Shown: in pieces, positions 6,784-15,838 of the stretch
How positions within the stretch are numbered: the first letter of the stretch is position 1
Layout of the letters: each line of letters opens with the position of its first letter
Source: Bacteroidales bacterium
GTDB lineage: Bacteria > Bacteroidota > Bacteroidia > Bacteroidales > UBA932
Assembly (NCBI GenBank): GCA_024401975.1
Contig: JAKSKB010000010.1
Span: forward strand, 1-35,009
Length of the DNA stretch: 35,009 nucleotides
Direction of reading: 5' to 3'
Notes under the pieces: generated by a model
Database searches by the model: none
What the model saw: the letters and a program-made list of their open reading frames with translations, nothing else
Told to the model about the DNA's origin: nothing
Made by a program: the position numbers and the translations under genes

Positions 6784-9382
6784 CTTCGATATCCGAAGTC
6801 TTCATCCAGCCCTGACGCCCGTCGGAAAGCGAAACATTCGTCCATTCACCCACAGAATCGAGCAGACGGACCTTCGTGCCTTCGTGTAGTATGAAAAGAT
6901 CCTTGGAAGCATCCCCCGAAGGCGAACTCTTGACGGAGACCACAGGCTTCATCACTATGGCAGTATCCTCACTGCGATACTCCTTCCACAATCTCGCGGC
7001 CGAAAATACAGAAAACAAAGCAAGGACAAGAACCGTTATGCCGGCATAGAAGGCAATCACACGACGTCTTTGTATCCTTGAAAGGAAGAATACCAGAACG
7101 CAGATCACCAGAATCGCCGTAAAGGAGAGGAAAAGCACGGCCCAACCGTCAGAGGACATCACGGAACGAACCTTTCTTCCCCACGTCTTGAGGAAGAACT
7201 CAGGTACGATATCTATCTTGTCTGACAGGAAGGTGCGCGCGTGTTCGAGATTGAACCTGACGTCTTCGTCGGAAGGGTCCAGTTTCAGAGCTCTTTCGTA
7301 ATTGAGAACGGCGGATGCCACATCTCCCTGCTTGAAGAAGGCATTCCCCATATTGTAATAGAGTTCCACGGACTCAAGCCCGGAATCCGATATGGAAGTC
7401 CAGGCATCGACGGCTTCCTGCCAACGTCCCTCCGAATAAGCATCTACGCCGGCAGTCCACAGAGAGTCGGTGAGAGAGTCCGCCCTCACTCCGAGGCCGG
7501 GAAGCATCAGGGCTGCAATCAGTAGAACTGACGCAAGCCTCTTCCCCGAACCTTTCCGCTTCATATTGGAGTCTATGCCCGAAATGACGTCCAAAGCGTT
7601 GTGATAATGCACGTTCATGGCATCGTAATCGGGAGACGGTGAATAACGTGCGAATTCGCAGGCGTCAATCAGGGATACGAAAGCTGTGGAGAGAGGTTCG
7701 GGGCAACCGTTCATTCTGAGGGTGGCATCGATGTTCTCCTTGCTCATATCTGCCATATCGATATTCAATTTGTCCGAAATATAACCTGTCAACGCCCGGT
7801 GCAATTCTTCGTAGAAGGCGGAATAGTTGCTGGCTCCAAGATATGCGTCCGCTTTTGCAAGCCTCTTGAGAGCCATTTTAGAAGCACCTCTGTTGCGAGT
7901 TCCTGCCACGTCCGCTCTTCTGTCCGAAAGTCTCTTCATCAGCAATCCGATACAGGCTCCGCCGGCCACAAGCAATCCGAGCAACGTCCAGAACAGCGCA
8001 GAAGCAAGAAAGAAGGCCCCCTTGGCGGTGAATGCCTGTGACTTAGTCCTGATGAAACGTATGTCACTTCCCAGATTCTTCACGTCCTTGCCGTGAACCG
8101 TCTGGACAATCTGTCCCCCGTCCGAAGTCCCTGTATCAGCACCCTTTTCCACCTTCAACGCCATCCCACGGGTCTCAAGCGTAACGTAACCGTGCGAATT
8201 CACGTCATAATACGAATACTTCACGGGATCTATAGTGAACTCTCCCGCGCTTCGCGGAATGAAAGGAAACTCGAATGTCTTGGTGCCGGAAGTCTTGCCG
8301 TCGGCTTTGTCGGTATTTTCCACCACCTTGACATCATAACATTCAAAATCAGGGGGAAAACTGACTTTCGGCGCCTCAAGCAGGGACACGTTACCCTTCC
8401 CGCTCACCGTTATGAGCAGCGAGGCGGCTTCGTGTGTCTTGAGGGAGTCCTTGCTGAGACTAGCTGCAAGCGAGAAAGTGCCCACGCCACCGCCGAAAGA
8501 GGACGGAGCTCCCGACGGGAGAGAACGGACGTTTACCGTATGTCTGTCAGTCGTCACCCTCTTGCGTATGGTGCGGATGTCGTCTTCGAAGAAACTGTCA
8601 AATATGCTCTTGGGCGCTGACTGGGTACGGATGTTGACAAGGCAGACCAATTCCGCAGGATCTATGGTGATGACTCCGGCCTGCTGCGGAATGATGACCC
8701 AGCTGCGTAGGACGGCGGAATTGTACAGTTCCCCACCCACGTTTTCGCGAGTGAATTCGATATTGGACGGTGTCTGGACTTCCTGACTCCAGAACCCGTT
8801 GAAAGTCGGGAATTTGGCATCTTCGAATCCGGCTATGCTGACTCTCTGATAAAGTTTGAGAGTCACGTTCACCGGCTCCCCGACAACGACGGATGTCCCG
8901 CTGAAGGAAAGTCTTAAAAAAAGGTCTTTGCTTGCGATGTCACCGGCGGGAGCCGCGGAAGAGGCCTGGCCGCCGGAAGGATTTCCTTGCGGAGAGCCGT
9001 CTGCCACGACTTCGACCGTCACCGCCGGAGAAGTCACAGTCTCGCCTTTGATGACTGCGGAAGCGGAGGGCAACTGGAACTTTCCGGCCCTCTTTGGAAG
9101 AAGAATGTAAGTATAAGTCGTCTGGGAGGATTTGGTCCTTTTCCCGTTGATGATGCTGATGGAGGTACTGCTACCTTTCTGCGGACCCCATACAAGTTGA
9201 AAATCGGGGCACTGCTCCCATTCGAAGGAAGACGGTGCATTCTCGCCTTCTATGATGAAAGTCACGTTGAACTGCTCATCGGAGGATACAAGATTGGGGG
9301 CGTCCACTCTTATGGCATTCTGGGCAGACAGAGCCCGGAACACAAGCAGGAACGCAAATATCATTACAGCCGTTTTTTTCAT
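6773..9382 (-). CDS. BatD-BatE fusion protein (aerotolerance operon)
   Basis: One 869-aa frame contains two proteins that are normally separate. Residues 1-606 are BatD: a signal peptide (about 1-20), periplasmic beta-sandwich domains, a membrane helix at about 456-480 and a cytoplasmic helical tail. Residues 607-869 are BatE: Met607 begins a second signal-like segment (positive KRKGSGKR, then a hydrophobic run to GVRA), TPR repeats at about 640-715, two membrane helices at about 747-768 and 775-796, and a C-terminal SH3-like domain at about 805-869. No stop codon separates them; codons run GAC TCC AAT ATG AAG. Topology is plausible, with the BatE helix re-crossing the membrane. A second, independently initiated BatE from Met607 (7564) is also possible. 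It is the last gene of the Bat operon. Confidence 0.88.
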   Translation of the reverse strand: MKKTAVMIFAFLLVFRALSAQNAIRVDAPNLVSSDEQFNVTFIIEGENAPSSFEWEQCPDFQLVWGPQKGSSTSISIINGKRTKSSQTTYTYILLPKRAGKFQLPSASAVIKGETVTSPAVTVEVVADGSPQGNPSGGQASSAAPAGDIASKDLFLRLSFSGTSVVVGEPVNVTLKLYQRVSIAGFEDAKFPTFNGFWSQEVQTPSNIEFTRENVGGELYNSAVLRSWVIIPQQAGVITIDPAELVCLVNIRTQSAPKSIFDSFFEDDIRTIRKRVTTDRHTVNVRSLPSGAPSSFGGGVGTFSLAASLSKDSLKTHEAASLLITVSGKGNVSLLEAPKVSFPPDFECYDVKVVENTDKADGKTSGTKTFEFPFIPRSAGEFTIDPVKYSYYDVNSHGYVTLETRGMALKVEKGADTGTSDGGQIVQTVHGKDVKNLGSDIRFIRTKSQAFTAKGAFFLASALFWTLLGLLVAGGACIGLLMKRLSDRRADVAGTRNRGASKMALKRLAKADAYLGASNYSAFYEELHRALTGYISDKLNIDMADMSKENIDATLRMNGCPEPLSTAFVSLIDACEFARYSPSPDYDAMNVHYHNALDVISGIDSNMKRKGSGKRLASVLLIAALMLPGLGVRADSLTDSLWTAGVDAYSEGRWQEAVDAWTSISDSGLESVELYYNMGNAFFKQGDVASAVLNYERALKLDPSDEDVRFNLEHARTFLSDKIDIVPEFFLKTWGRKVRSVMSSDGWAVLFLSFTAILVICVLVFFLSRIQRRRVIAFYAGITVLVLALFSVFSAARLWKEYRSEDTAIVMKPVVSVKSSPSGDASKDLFILHEGTKVRLLDSVGEWTNVSLSDGRQGWMKTSDIEVIR

Positions 9383-9386
9383 TTCT

Positions 9387-10163
9387 CTACCAATTCTTTT
9401 CTTTCCGGCGGGCTTTCAGCGCCGCCGCCTTTTCTCTGTTCACCTTGTCTTGAGTCTCTTTCTCCCTCGCCTGTATTGCCTGAAGCATCTGTTGAGCCTG
9501 CTGGGGGGATATGGAAGACTCCCTTGGCTGAGGCTCACTGTCCCGATTCCGATCTTGGTTCCGGTCCTGATTCTGACTCTGATCCTGATTCTGATCCTGA
9601 TTCTGGCCTTGGTCCTGGTTTTGGTTTTGGTTTTGATTCTGATTCTGACCGCCACCGTTCTGCTGGTTTTCAAGCATCTTCTTGGCGTAAATGTAGTTTT
9701 CTTTTGCGTCAAGGTCATCCGGGTTGAGCAGAAGGGACTCCTTGAAAGCCTTCACCGCAGCCCCATAATCTTTCCTCTGCAATGCAATGTCGCCGGCATT
9801 GTATCTGAAATCCGAATCCAGCGTTCTTCTTCCCTCGTCAGCGGAAGAGTCTTTCCAAATCACGGCATTCGGGTACGTGTGGACCGCCTCCGCATTTCTT
9901 TCAATCACGGACATCGCCGAGGCAGCTCCCTCATAATTCCCCTGGCAGTACAAAGAGGCCGCCAGATTGTATTGGGCGGCAGACGAAAGAGAGTCCTTTA
10001 CCGCCGCCTTCCTGTAATCTATCTCGGCGTTGCGGTAGTCCTGCTTCCTGAAATCACGGTTGCCCGAGCGGACGTCGCGTCTGTCCGGCTGCGCACCCAG
10101 AAAAAGCGGGACAAGCAGTGCAGCCAGTACCAGGGCAAATATCTTGTTTACCGGTAAACTCAT
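9387..10163 (-). CDS. batC: BatC-like TPR protein
   Basis: The 258-aa protein has a signal peptide (cleavage near LGAQP) and TPR-type helices at about 25-165, consistent with periplasmic BatC. A Gln/Asn/Asp-rich tract covers about 167-208, followed by a charged tail. The ATG at 10163 is preferred; the frame extends four codons to a TTG that would overlap batB. It lies 4 bases after the batB stop and 4 bases before batD-batE. BatB and BatC are thought to act together in envelope stress or oxygen tolerance; molecular function is unknown. The low-complexity linker probably serves as a flexible spacer and may vary in length between strains. Confidence 0.88.
   Translation of the reverse strand: MSLPVNKIFALVLAALLVPLFLGAQPDRRDVRSGNRDFRKQDYRNAEIDYRKAAVKDSLSSAAQYNLAASLYCQGNYEGAASAMSVIERNAEAVHTYPNAVIWKDSSADEGRRTLDSDFRYNAGDIALQRKDYGAAVKAFKESLLLNPDDLDAKENYIYAKKMLENQQNGGGQNQNQNQNQNQDQGQNQDQNQDQSQNQDRNQDRNRDSEPQPRESSISPQQAQQMLQAIQAREKETQDKVNREKAAALKARRKEKNW
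9541..9660 (-). repeat. Short tandem repeat encoding the Gln/Asn/Asp tract of BatC
   Basis: Degenerate six-base units of the CAGAAT, CAGGAT and CAAAAC kind follow one another and encode alternating Gln with Asn or Asp. The unit length keeps the frame, so gain or loss of units would change only linker length. Confidence 0.8.
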
Positions 10164-10167
10164 ATCG

Positions 10168-11169
10168 TCAATCAAACAATCTTTTCTTCATACGGCGTTC
10201 TCCCAGCAGCATCTCCAGGACAAACAGAGCCAGAGACACCGCAAAAAAATACACGAACTGCTCGTCATATTCTTCGAATATCACCGAATTGAATTTCTCG
10301 TCCTCCATTCTGCGCAGTTCTTCGATAATGGGATTAAGGCCGAATTCCTCATTGCCGGCACGGACATACGCCCCCTGCCCGGCAGCCGCCACCTCTTTAA
10401 GCGTCTCTTCGTCAAGACGCGTGACGACTATGTTGCCGGCTTTGTCCTTGAGAAGCTCCCCACCCACAGGTATGGGCTGGCCTTCCTGCGAGCCTACGCC
10501 TATGGTATAGACTCTTATCCCCACCTCCGCAGCTCCGGCAGCTGCGTTCACGGGGTCATCTTCGTGATTTTCCCCATCGGTTATGACTATGATTGCCCGG
10601 CTTTTCTCGCTCTGCGCGCTGAAACTCTTCGAGGCGGTCAGTATGGCATCGCCTATGGCAGTACCCTGTACCGGTACGGAAGAAGGATCTATCGTATTGA
10701 GGAACATCTTGGCGGAGACATAGTCGGTGGTAATGGGCAATTGCACGAAAGAAGTGCCCGCAAACACGATAAGACCTATCCTGTCTCCGTCCAGTTTGTC
10801 CACGATATGGCTTATGGCCAACTTGGCCCTGTCCAGACGGCAGGGTGAATAATCCTGCGCGAGCATCGAGTTGGACACGTCAAGACAAATCATTATCTCG
10901 GCCCCCTTTGCCTCCCTTTCGCTCAATTTCGCCCCTATCTGGGGGCGTGAAAGTCCTATTGCAAAGAATCCGAACGCAAGGGCTGAAAGTATGGCCCTCA
11001 ACCAGCCCTTCGCCGCCGACTGCGAGGGCATAAGCGCATTGACCAGTTTCCTGTCGCCCAGAGAATCAATGCGCCTGCTCCGCATATGCCGCAGCACCGC
11101 GTAGCCAACTATGATTGCCGGAACGAGAAGCAGCAGCCACAGATATTGTATATGAGCGAAAATTATCAT
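10168..11169 (-). CDS. batB: BatB, membrane-anchored von Willebrand factor A protein
   Basis: The 333-aa protein has N-terminal membrane helices (about 8-26 and 57-73), a VWA domain with the MIDAS motif DVSNS at 97-101 and the later TDGENHED segment, and a C-terminal membrane helix before the basic tail. The intact MIDAS suggests metal-dependent protein binding. It overlaps batA by 4 bases (ATGA), a sign of translational coupling. In Bacteroides fragilis the operon supports aerotolerance. BatA and BatB are paralogues; this one is BatB by its position directly before BatC. Confidence 0.93.
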   Translation of the reverse strand: MIIFAHIQYLWLLLLVPAIIVGYAVLRHMRSRRIDSLGDRKLVNALMPSQSAAKGWLRAILSALAFGFFAIGLSRPQIGAKLSEREAKGAEIMICLDVSNSMLAQDYSPCRLDRAKLAISHIVDKLDGDRIGLIVFAGTSFVQLPITTDYVSAKMFLNTIDPSSVPVQGTAIGDAILTASKSFSAQSEKSRAIIVITDGENHEDDPVNAAAGAAEVGIRVYTIGVGSQEGQPIPVGGELLKDKAGNIVVTRLDEETLKEVAAAGQGAYVRAGNEEFGLNPIIEELRRMEDEKFNSVIFEEYDEQFVYFFAVSLALFVLEMLLGERRMKKRLFD

Positions 11170-12149
11170 GGCAGTTTCTTGATGAAAACTTTAAGTAAAA
11201 GTTCCAGAAGTATGCAAATCAGTGCGGCAATCGCGTATTTTTCAAACAGTTCCTTGTAAACCGGAAAACTGTCGATGGTCGTCCTTGTCTTCTCCATCTT
11301 GGAAATCTCAGCATAAATTTCGGAAAGTTTCGTATTGTCGGTAGCACGGAAATAACGGCCTCCTGTCTGCTCTGCAATGCTGCCCAGCAACTCTTCGTCC
11401 AGTTCCACCTGCATATTCTGCACGTCCACTCCCCAGGGAGTCATCACAGGATACGGAGCCATACCATTGGCTCCTACTCCTATCGTATATACCCTTATAC
11501 CGTAAGTCCCGGCGATTGCCGCCGCCGTTTCCGGAGAAATCTCCCCTCTGTTGTTGACACCGTCCGTAAGAAGAATCACCACACGGCTCCTGGCATCGGA
11601 ATCCTTCATCCTCGCCACCGCCGTAGCCAGACCGTTGCCTATGGCCGTACCGTCTTCGATGAGGTCTGTCTGCACCTCCTTCATAAGATTGATCAGCGTG
11701 GCACGATCCGTGGTCAGGGGACACTGCGTGTAACTTTCTCCCGCGAACACGACTATACCCATCCTGTCGGACGGCCTCTGGGCTATGAATTCTATCGCTA
11801 TGTCTTTTGCCGCACTTATACGGTCAGGGGAGAAATCTCTGGCAAGCATACTCGTGGACACATCCATTGCAATCACTATGTCTATACCCTCCGTGTCTAT
11901 CCTCTCCATCTCGGAAGAGGAGCGGGGCCTGGCTATGCACACCACGATGAGTGACAAGGCAGCGATGCGCAGGACAAACGGAACGTGGCGTAACACGTTT
12001 GCAACCGAAGGCCCTCCTTCAAGCCACGGCGCATCGCAAGAGACTCTCATATGGGGCCTCCGCCCGAAAACTTCCAGACAGATGTAGTGAACGACGAGAA
12101 GCGCCGGAACGGCAAGCAGCCAGAGAAGATGGGGATATTCGAAGAACAT
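11166..12149 (-). CDS. batA: BatA, membrane-anchored von Willebrand factor A protein
   Basis: The 327-aa protein has two N-terminal membrane helices (about 6-25 and 57-73), a VWA domain with MIDAS DVSTS at 96-100 and TDGVNNRG, and a C-terminal helix at about 305-325. The build matches BatA. The start ATG shares one base with the preceding TGA (TGATG). With MoxR and DUF58 it is expected to form an ATPase-VWA module at the inner membrane; the client proteins are unknown. Confidence 0.93.
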   Translation of the reverse strand: MFFEYPHLLWLLAVPALLVVHYICLEVFGRRPHMRVSCDAPWLEGGPSVANVLRHVPFVLRIAALSLIVVCIARPRSSSEMERIDTEGIDIVIAMDVSTSMLARDFSPDRISAAKDIAIEFIAQRPSDRMGIVVFAGESYTQCPLTTDRATLINLMKEVQTDLIEDGTAIGNGLATAVARMKDSDARSRVVILLTDGVNNRGEISPETAAAIAGTYGIRVYTIGVGANGMAPYPVMTPWGVDVQNMQVELDEELLGSIAEQTGGRYFRATDNTKLSEIYAEISKMEKTRTTIDSFPVYKELFEKYAIAALICILLELLLKVFIKKLP

Positions 12150-13162
12150 CAGTTGCTTGCGGCCTCCTCCCCGCCTTCCGCAGCCTGGGCATCAAGCATA
12201 GACTGATACGTGGACGTCACGAACCGCACGGCCGTGGGTATCGCCCTCTTGTTTTCGTCATCCGATGCCGTATGCTTGGCGAATTTCACGAAATCAGAAA
12301 GTTCGAAAAGTTCCCGTGTCTCAAGGAAGAGGTCTTCCGCTATGTCCCTGCACCCTTCGAGCGCAGAGAATATCTCCGCCGTCGTCATCTCTTCGGCATT
12401 GACACCGAAACGATCCTCGATATAGGTGCGCAGCGTGTCCGTGATGCCGGAATACATCGCTTTCTGTTTGTCCGGAGCCCAGTACTTCGCGTCCCGGAAA
12501 CGGTCGAGGTTCCTGAGCGCGACGATGTAGGAAGGTTCATCGGCGACGTCGTTCCCGCGTCCGTCCATCCGCTTGCGGACGAGCCATACGGTCAGGAAAG
12601 CTAACGCGGCCAGAAGCAATGCGCCTGCCGCATAAGGGATAACCTCTACAAAAGTCAAAGGATAGCGCACCGGGCCTTTGATGTCGTGGATGACGAAGGT
12701 GGCGGTATCTACAGGGATGGACTTGACATCGAACCGCACCGGTTCAAACAGAAGCGTATCGATGAAGTCTTCACCCACCCTGCGTACAGCGATTTGCGGC
12801 AGTTCGTATGCCCCTTCTTCAAATGCGGCCAGGATTACGCTCCCCCGGAGTCTGTAAAGTCCTCTTGATTTGGCGTGACGTCTTCCTGTCTTTCCTACTG
12901 GCAGAGTGTCGATTGTCCAGTTCCGTACGAGCGTGAGCGTATCGTTGGAGGCCTCCGAGAAATCCTGCAATCCGATAGACACACCGGCACTGACACTGTC
13001 CAGCTCGAAACCGTATTCGAGCCAGTCCGCGACAAGGATGGAATCCCGTTCCGTCAGTTGCCGCAGGAAGGGTTTGCCGGCAGGGACGATTCCTCCGGCG
13101 AAAGTCTGCACCGCCGAAAGGCACAGAACAACAATGGATATTACTGACGCTCTTTTCATCAT
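12149..13162 (-). CDS. Bat-operon protein with signal peptide and one membrane helix
   Basis: The 337-aa protein starts with a signal peptide (about 1-22), has a periplasmic beta-rich region to about 170, a membrane helix at about 177-195 and a cytoplasmic helical domain whose pattern (YSGITDTLRTYIEDRFGV, EMTTAEIF) resembles the cytoplasmic tail of BatD. It occupies the slot between DUF58 and batA where Bacteroidota usually encode such a protein. The ATGATG start overlaps the TGA of the DUF58 gene. I cannot give a biochemical function; a part in the Bat complex is inferred from position and domain likeness. Confidence 0.85.
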   Translation of the reverse strand: MMKRASVISIVVLCLSAVQTFAGGIVPAGKPFLRQLTERDSILVADWLEYGFELDSVSAGVSIGLQDFSEASNDTLTLVRNWTIDTLPVGKTGRRHAKSRGLYRLRGSVILAAFEEGAYELPQIAVRRVGEDFIDTLLFEPVRFDVKSIPVDTATFVIHDIKGPVRYPLTFVEVIPYAAGALLLAALAFLTVWLVRKRMDGRGNDVADEPSYIVALRNLDRFRDAKYWAPDKQKAMYSGITDTLRTYIEDRFGVNAEEMTTAEIFSALEGCRDIAEDLFLETRELFELSDFVKFAKHTASDDENKRAIPTAVRFVTSTYQSMLDAQAAEGGEEAASN

Positions 13163-14040
13163 TTCCCGTGGAAAAGGGACATGAGTCCCTTGACATAATC
13201 ATCGCAGGTGGATATGTCCACACTGTCCACCCTGTACCTGTTGAACAGCCGCTTCCTTTCTTCTTCCGCCTTCCGGTTCCATTCGCCGTACGAGGACCTT
13301 ACGGCAGCCGAGGACGTATTCACCCACGAACTGCGGCCTGTCTCCGCATCTTTTATGTGGACGAGCCCTACGTCCGGAATGGACTGCTCCAACGGGTCAA
13401 ACACACGCACGACGCTGATGTCGTGACGGTTCACCGCAACCTTGAGGGCGTCTTCGTACTTCGGATGTCCCTTAGCGTCACTGTCAAGCATGTCACCAAG
13501 CACGAAAGCCGTACACTTTCTCTTAATCGCATTGGTCAGGAAACGCAGGGCCTCGCCTACGTCAGTGCCGTCGGAAGATGGCTCCAGTTCAATGATTTCC
13601 CTGATAATGTGGAGCAGGTGGCTGCGACCCTTTTTAGGAGGTATGAATTCCTCGACGCGGTCGCTGAAGAACAGTGCCCCGACCTTGTCATTGTTGATGC
13701 CCGCGCTGAATGCCAGCACTGCGGCAATCTCGGCAAGCAGGTCTCTCTTGGTGCAGTTCCGCGTGCCGAAAAGCCCCGAACGGCTTACGTCTATCAGCAG
13801 AACTACGGTAAGTTCTCTTTCTTCCTCGAAAACCTTCACGTAGGGACTGCGCAGACGGGCCGTTACGTTCCAGTCCATATTGCGGACATCGTCCCCGTAC
13901 TGATATTCGCGGACTTCGCTGAACGCCATTCCGCGACCCTTGAACGCGGAATGGTACTCGCCGGCGAAGACCTGGTGCGAAAGGGCACGGGTCTTTATCT
14001 CGATTTTGCGAACCTTCTTCAGTAACTCTGACGCTTCCAT
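13159..14040 (-). CDS. DUF58 family protein of the Bat operon
   Basis: The 293-aa protein has the DUF58 signature around residues 43-62 (REYQYGDDVRNMDWNVTARL) and a VWA-like core with DVSRS starting at Asp84. It is predicted cytoplasmic. DUF58 proteins nearly always follow a MoxR ATPase and precede VWA proteins, as here. The start overlaps the moxR stop (TAATG). Its likely role is an adaptor between MoxR and the BatA/BatB proteins, by analogy with other MoxR systems. Confidence 0.92.
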   Translation of the reverse strand: MEASELLKKVRKIEIKTRALSHQVFAGEYHSAFKGRGMAFSEVREYQYGDDVRNMDWNVTARLRSPYVKVFEEERELTVVLLIDVSRSGLFGTRNCTKRDLLAEIAAVLAFSAGINNDKVGALFFSDRVEEFIPPKKGRSHLLHIIREIIELEPSSDGTDVGEALRFLTNAIKRKCTAFVLGDMLDSDAKGHPKYEDALKVAVNRHDISVVRVFDPLEQSIPDVGLVHIKDAETGRSSWVNTSSAAVRSSYGEWNRKAEEERKRLFNRYRVDSVDISTCDDYVKGLMSLFHGK

Positions 14041-15032
14041 TACGGAACTACCACTGCATTTATCACCTGCTCTATGATGTCTTCGGTGGTGCCGCTCTCG
14101 GCTTCCGCTTCGTAGGTGAGTCCTATACGATGGCGAAGGACCTCATTGCACACGGCTCTGACGTCTTCGGGTATGACGTATCCCCTTCTCTTGATGAAAG
14201 CGTACGCCTTGGCCGCCATACTGAGCGATATGCTCGCGCGGGGCGAACCGCCGTAGGCTATCAGACCCTTCAACTTGCCCAGCCCGTACTCCTCCGGGGT
14301 ACGGGTGGCATAAACGATATCCACTATGTATCTCTCGATTTTTTCGTCCATATAGACCTCCCTCACCACTTCACGGGCACGAATCATATCTTCCGGGGTC
14401 ACTATGGCGTTCGCCTTAGGGAACTCGCCCGTATTGTTCATCCTGACTATGAGCCTCTCCTCTTCCTTTTTGGGGTAATCGACAACGACCTTCAGCATGA
14501 AACGGTCAACCTGAGCCTCGGGAAGCGGGTATGTACCTTCCTGCTCGATGGGGTTCTGGGTTGCCATCACAAGGAACGGCTCAGGAAGTCTGAAAGTCTC
14601 GTCACCCAAAGTTATCTGCCGCTCCTGCATCGCCTCGAGAAGAGCGGACTGCACTTTGGCAGGACTGCGGTTGATCTCATCAGCCAATACGAAATTGGCG
14701 AAAATCGGTCCCTTACGGACCTCGAACTGCTCTTTTTTCTGCGAATAAATCAATGTGCCGGTGACATCGGACGGCAAGAGATCCGGCGTAAACTGAATCC
14801 TGCTGAACTTGGCTGACACGGCTTGCGCCAGGGTGTTGATGGCCAAGGTCTTTGCAAGTCCGGGAAGGCCTTCCAGCAGGATATGCCCGTTGGCCAGAAG
14901 CCCTATCAGCAGATTCTCGACAAGATGCTTCTGCCCGACTATCACCTTGCCCATTTCAAGGGAAAGGAGGTCAACGAACGCGCTTTCTTTCTGTATGCGC
15001 TCATTGAGGTCCTTGATGTTTACATTTTCCAT
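14040..15032 (-). CDS. MoxR-type AAA+ ATPase
   Basis: The 330-aa AAA+ protein has Walker A GLPGLAKT at 55-62, Walker B FVLADE at 114-119, the sensor region ATQNPIEQEGTYPLPEAQ, and a C-terminal lid. MoxR ATPases act as chaperones that mature or remodel partner proteins, usually VWA proteins encoded beside them. This is the first gene of the minus-strand Bat operon. Only 23 bases separate it from the divergent truA start. I could not recognise a clear minus-strand TAnnTTTG there, so the operon promoter may lie inside truA. Confidence 0.95.
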   Translation of the reverse strand: MENVNIKDLNERIQKESAFVDLLSLEMGKVIVGQKHLVENLLIGLLANGHILLEGLPGLAKTLAINTLAQAVSAKFSRIQFTPDLLPSDVTGTLIYSQKKEQFEVRKGPIFANFVLADEINRSPAKVQSALLEAMQERQITLGDETFRLPEPFLVMATQNPIEQEGTYPLPEAQVDRFMLKVVVDYPKKEEERLIVRMNNTGEFPKANAIVTPEDMIRAREVVREVYMDEKIERYIVDIVYATRTPEEYGLGKLKGLIAYGGSPRASISLSMAAKAYAFIKRRGYVIPEDVRAVCNEVLRHRIGLTYEAEAESGTTEDIIEQVINAVVVP

Positions 15033-15049
15033 TATATTTGATAATTTTG
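15019..15049 (+). promoter_or_regulatory. truA promoter, apparently leaderless
   Basis: TAATTTTG at 15042-15049 matches TAnnTTTG exactly. TTTA at 15019-15022 is a near -33 with a 19-base spacer. Only six bases separate the -7 element from the truA ATG, so the mRNA would begin at or next to the start codon. An alternative -7, TATATTTG, lies at 15033-15040. Confidence 0.6.
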
Positions 15050-15055
15050 CAATAT

Positions 15056-15838
15056 ATGCGTTACAAAACAGTCCTTTCTTACAACGGCTCCGGTTTCTTC
15101 GGCTGGCAGAACCAGCCGGATGCCATCAGTGTCCAGGAAACTCTGGAAAAAGCCCTTTCCACCCTCTTGAAACGTAAAGTCACCGTAACCGGTGCCGGAA
15201 GGACCGACACTTCGGTCAACGCCATAGGCTACACAGCCCATTTCGATGCGCCGGAGACCATCGATGCGGCTGTCCTATGCTACAAATTAAATGCCATTCT
15301 TCCCCGTTCAATCACAATTCACAGCCTCGAACCGGCATCCGATGACTTCCATTCCCGATTTGATGCAACCGGACGCGAATATACATATTTTTTACATCGG
15401 AGAAAAGACCCCTTCGTTGAGAATTATTCGTATTTCTGCGGCTACCCCCTTTCGTTCGAAGATATGAATACGGCGGCTTCCCTCCTGCTCGGCACCCGCG
15501 ATTTCTCGTGCTTTGAAAAAACCGGAGGAGGCAACAGGACGTCGGTGTGCACGATAAAAAGAGCGGAATGGGTGGAATACACCCCTTCCATCCACGAGAT
15601 CTGCGGCCCCGGAACCTTCAACGGAGAGTATTGGTACTTCAAAGTGGAAGCCGACCGCTTCCTCAGAAATATGGTAAGAGCCATCGTGGGAACCCTCCTT
15701 GAGGTGGGAAGAGGCAGAAGAAGCGTGGAATCCATACCAGAACTGCTGAAAAGCGGAGACAGGTGCGACGCAGGAGAATCGGTGCCGGGATATGCGTTGT
15801 TCCTCAGCAGGGTGGATTATCCTTCGTCCGGGAAATGA
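15056..15838 (+). CDS. truA: tRNA pseudouridine(38-40) synthase
   Basis: TruA isomerises uridines 38-40 in the anticodon stem-loop of many tRNAs. The 260-aa protein is of normal length and has the catalytic motif GAGRTDTSVNA with Asp51, plus the family's FHSRFDATGREY and RFLRNMVR segments. The ATG at 15056 is preferred over an in-frame TTG at 15038, which precedes the -7 promoter element. The 3' end overlaps the convergent aroK gene by 22 bases. Confidence 0.95.
   Translation: MRYKTVLSYNGSGFFGWQNQPDAISVQETLEKALSTLLKRKVTVTGAGRTDTSVNAIGYTAHFDAPETIDAAVLCYKLNAILPRSITIHSLEPASDDFHSRFDATGREYTYFLHRRKDPFVENYSYFCGYPLSFEDMNTAASLLLGTRDFSCFEKTGGGNRTSVCTIKRAEWVEYTPSIHEICGPGTFNGEYWYFKVEADRFLRNMVRAIVGTLLEVGRGRRSVESIPELLKSGDRCDAGESVPGYALFLSRVDYPSSGK

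Noticed and set aside
9541..9660. Possible CRISPR or minisatellite
   Set aside because: The units are short, degenerate, without spacers and in frame inside batC.
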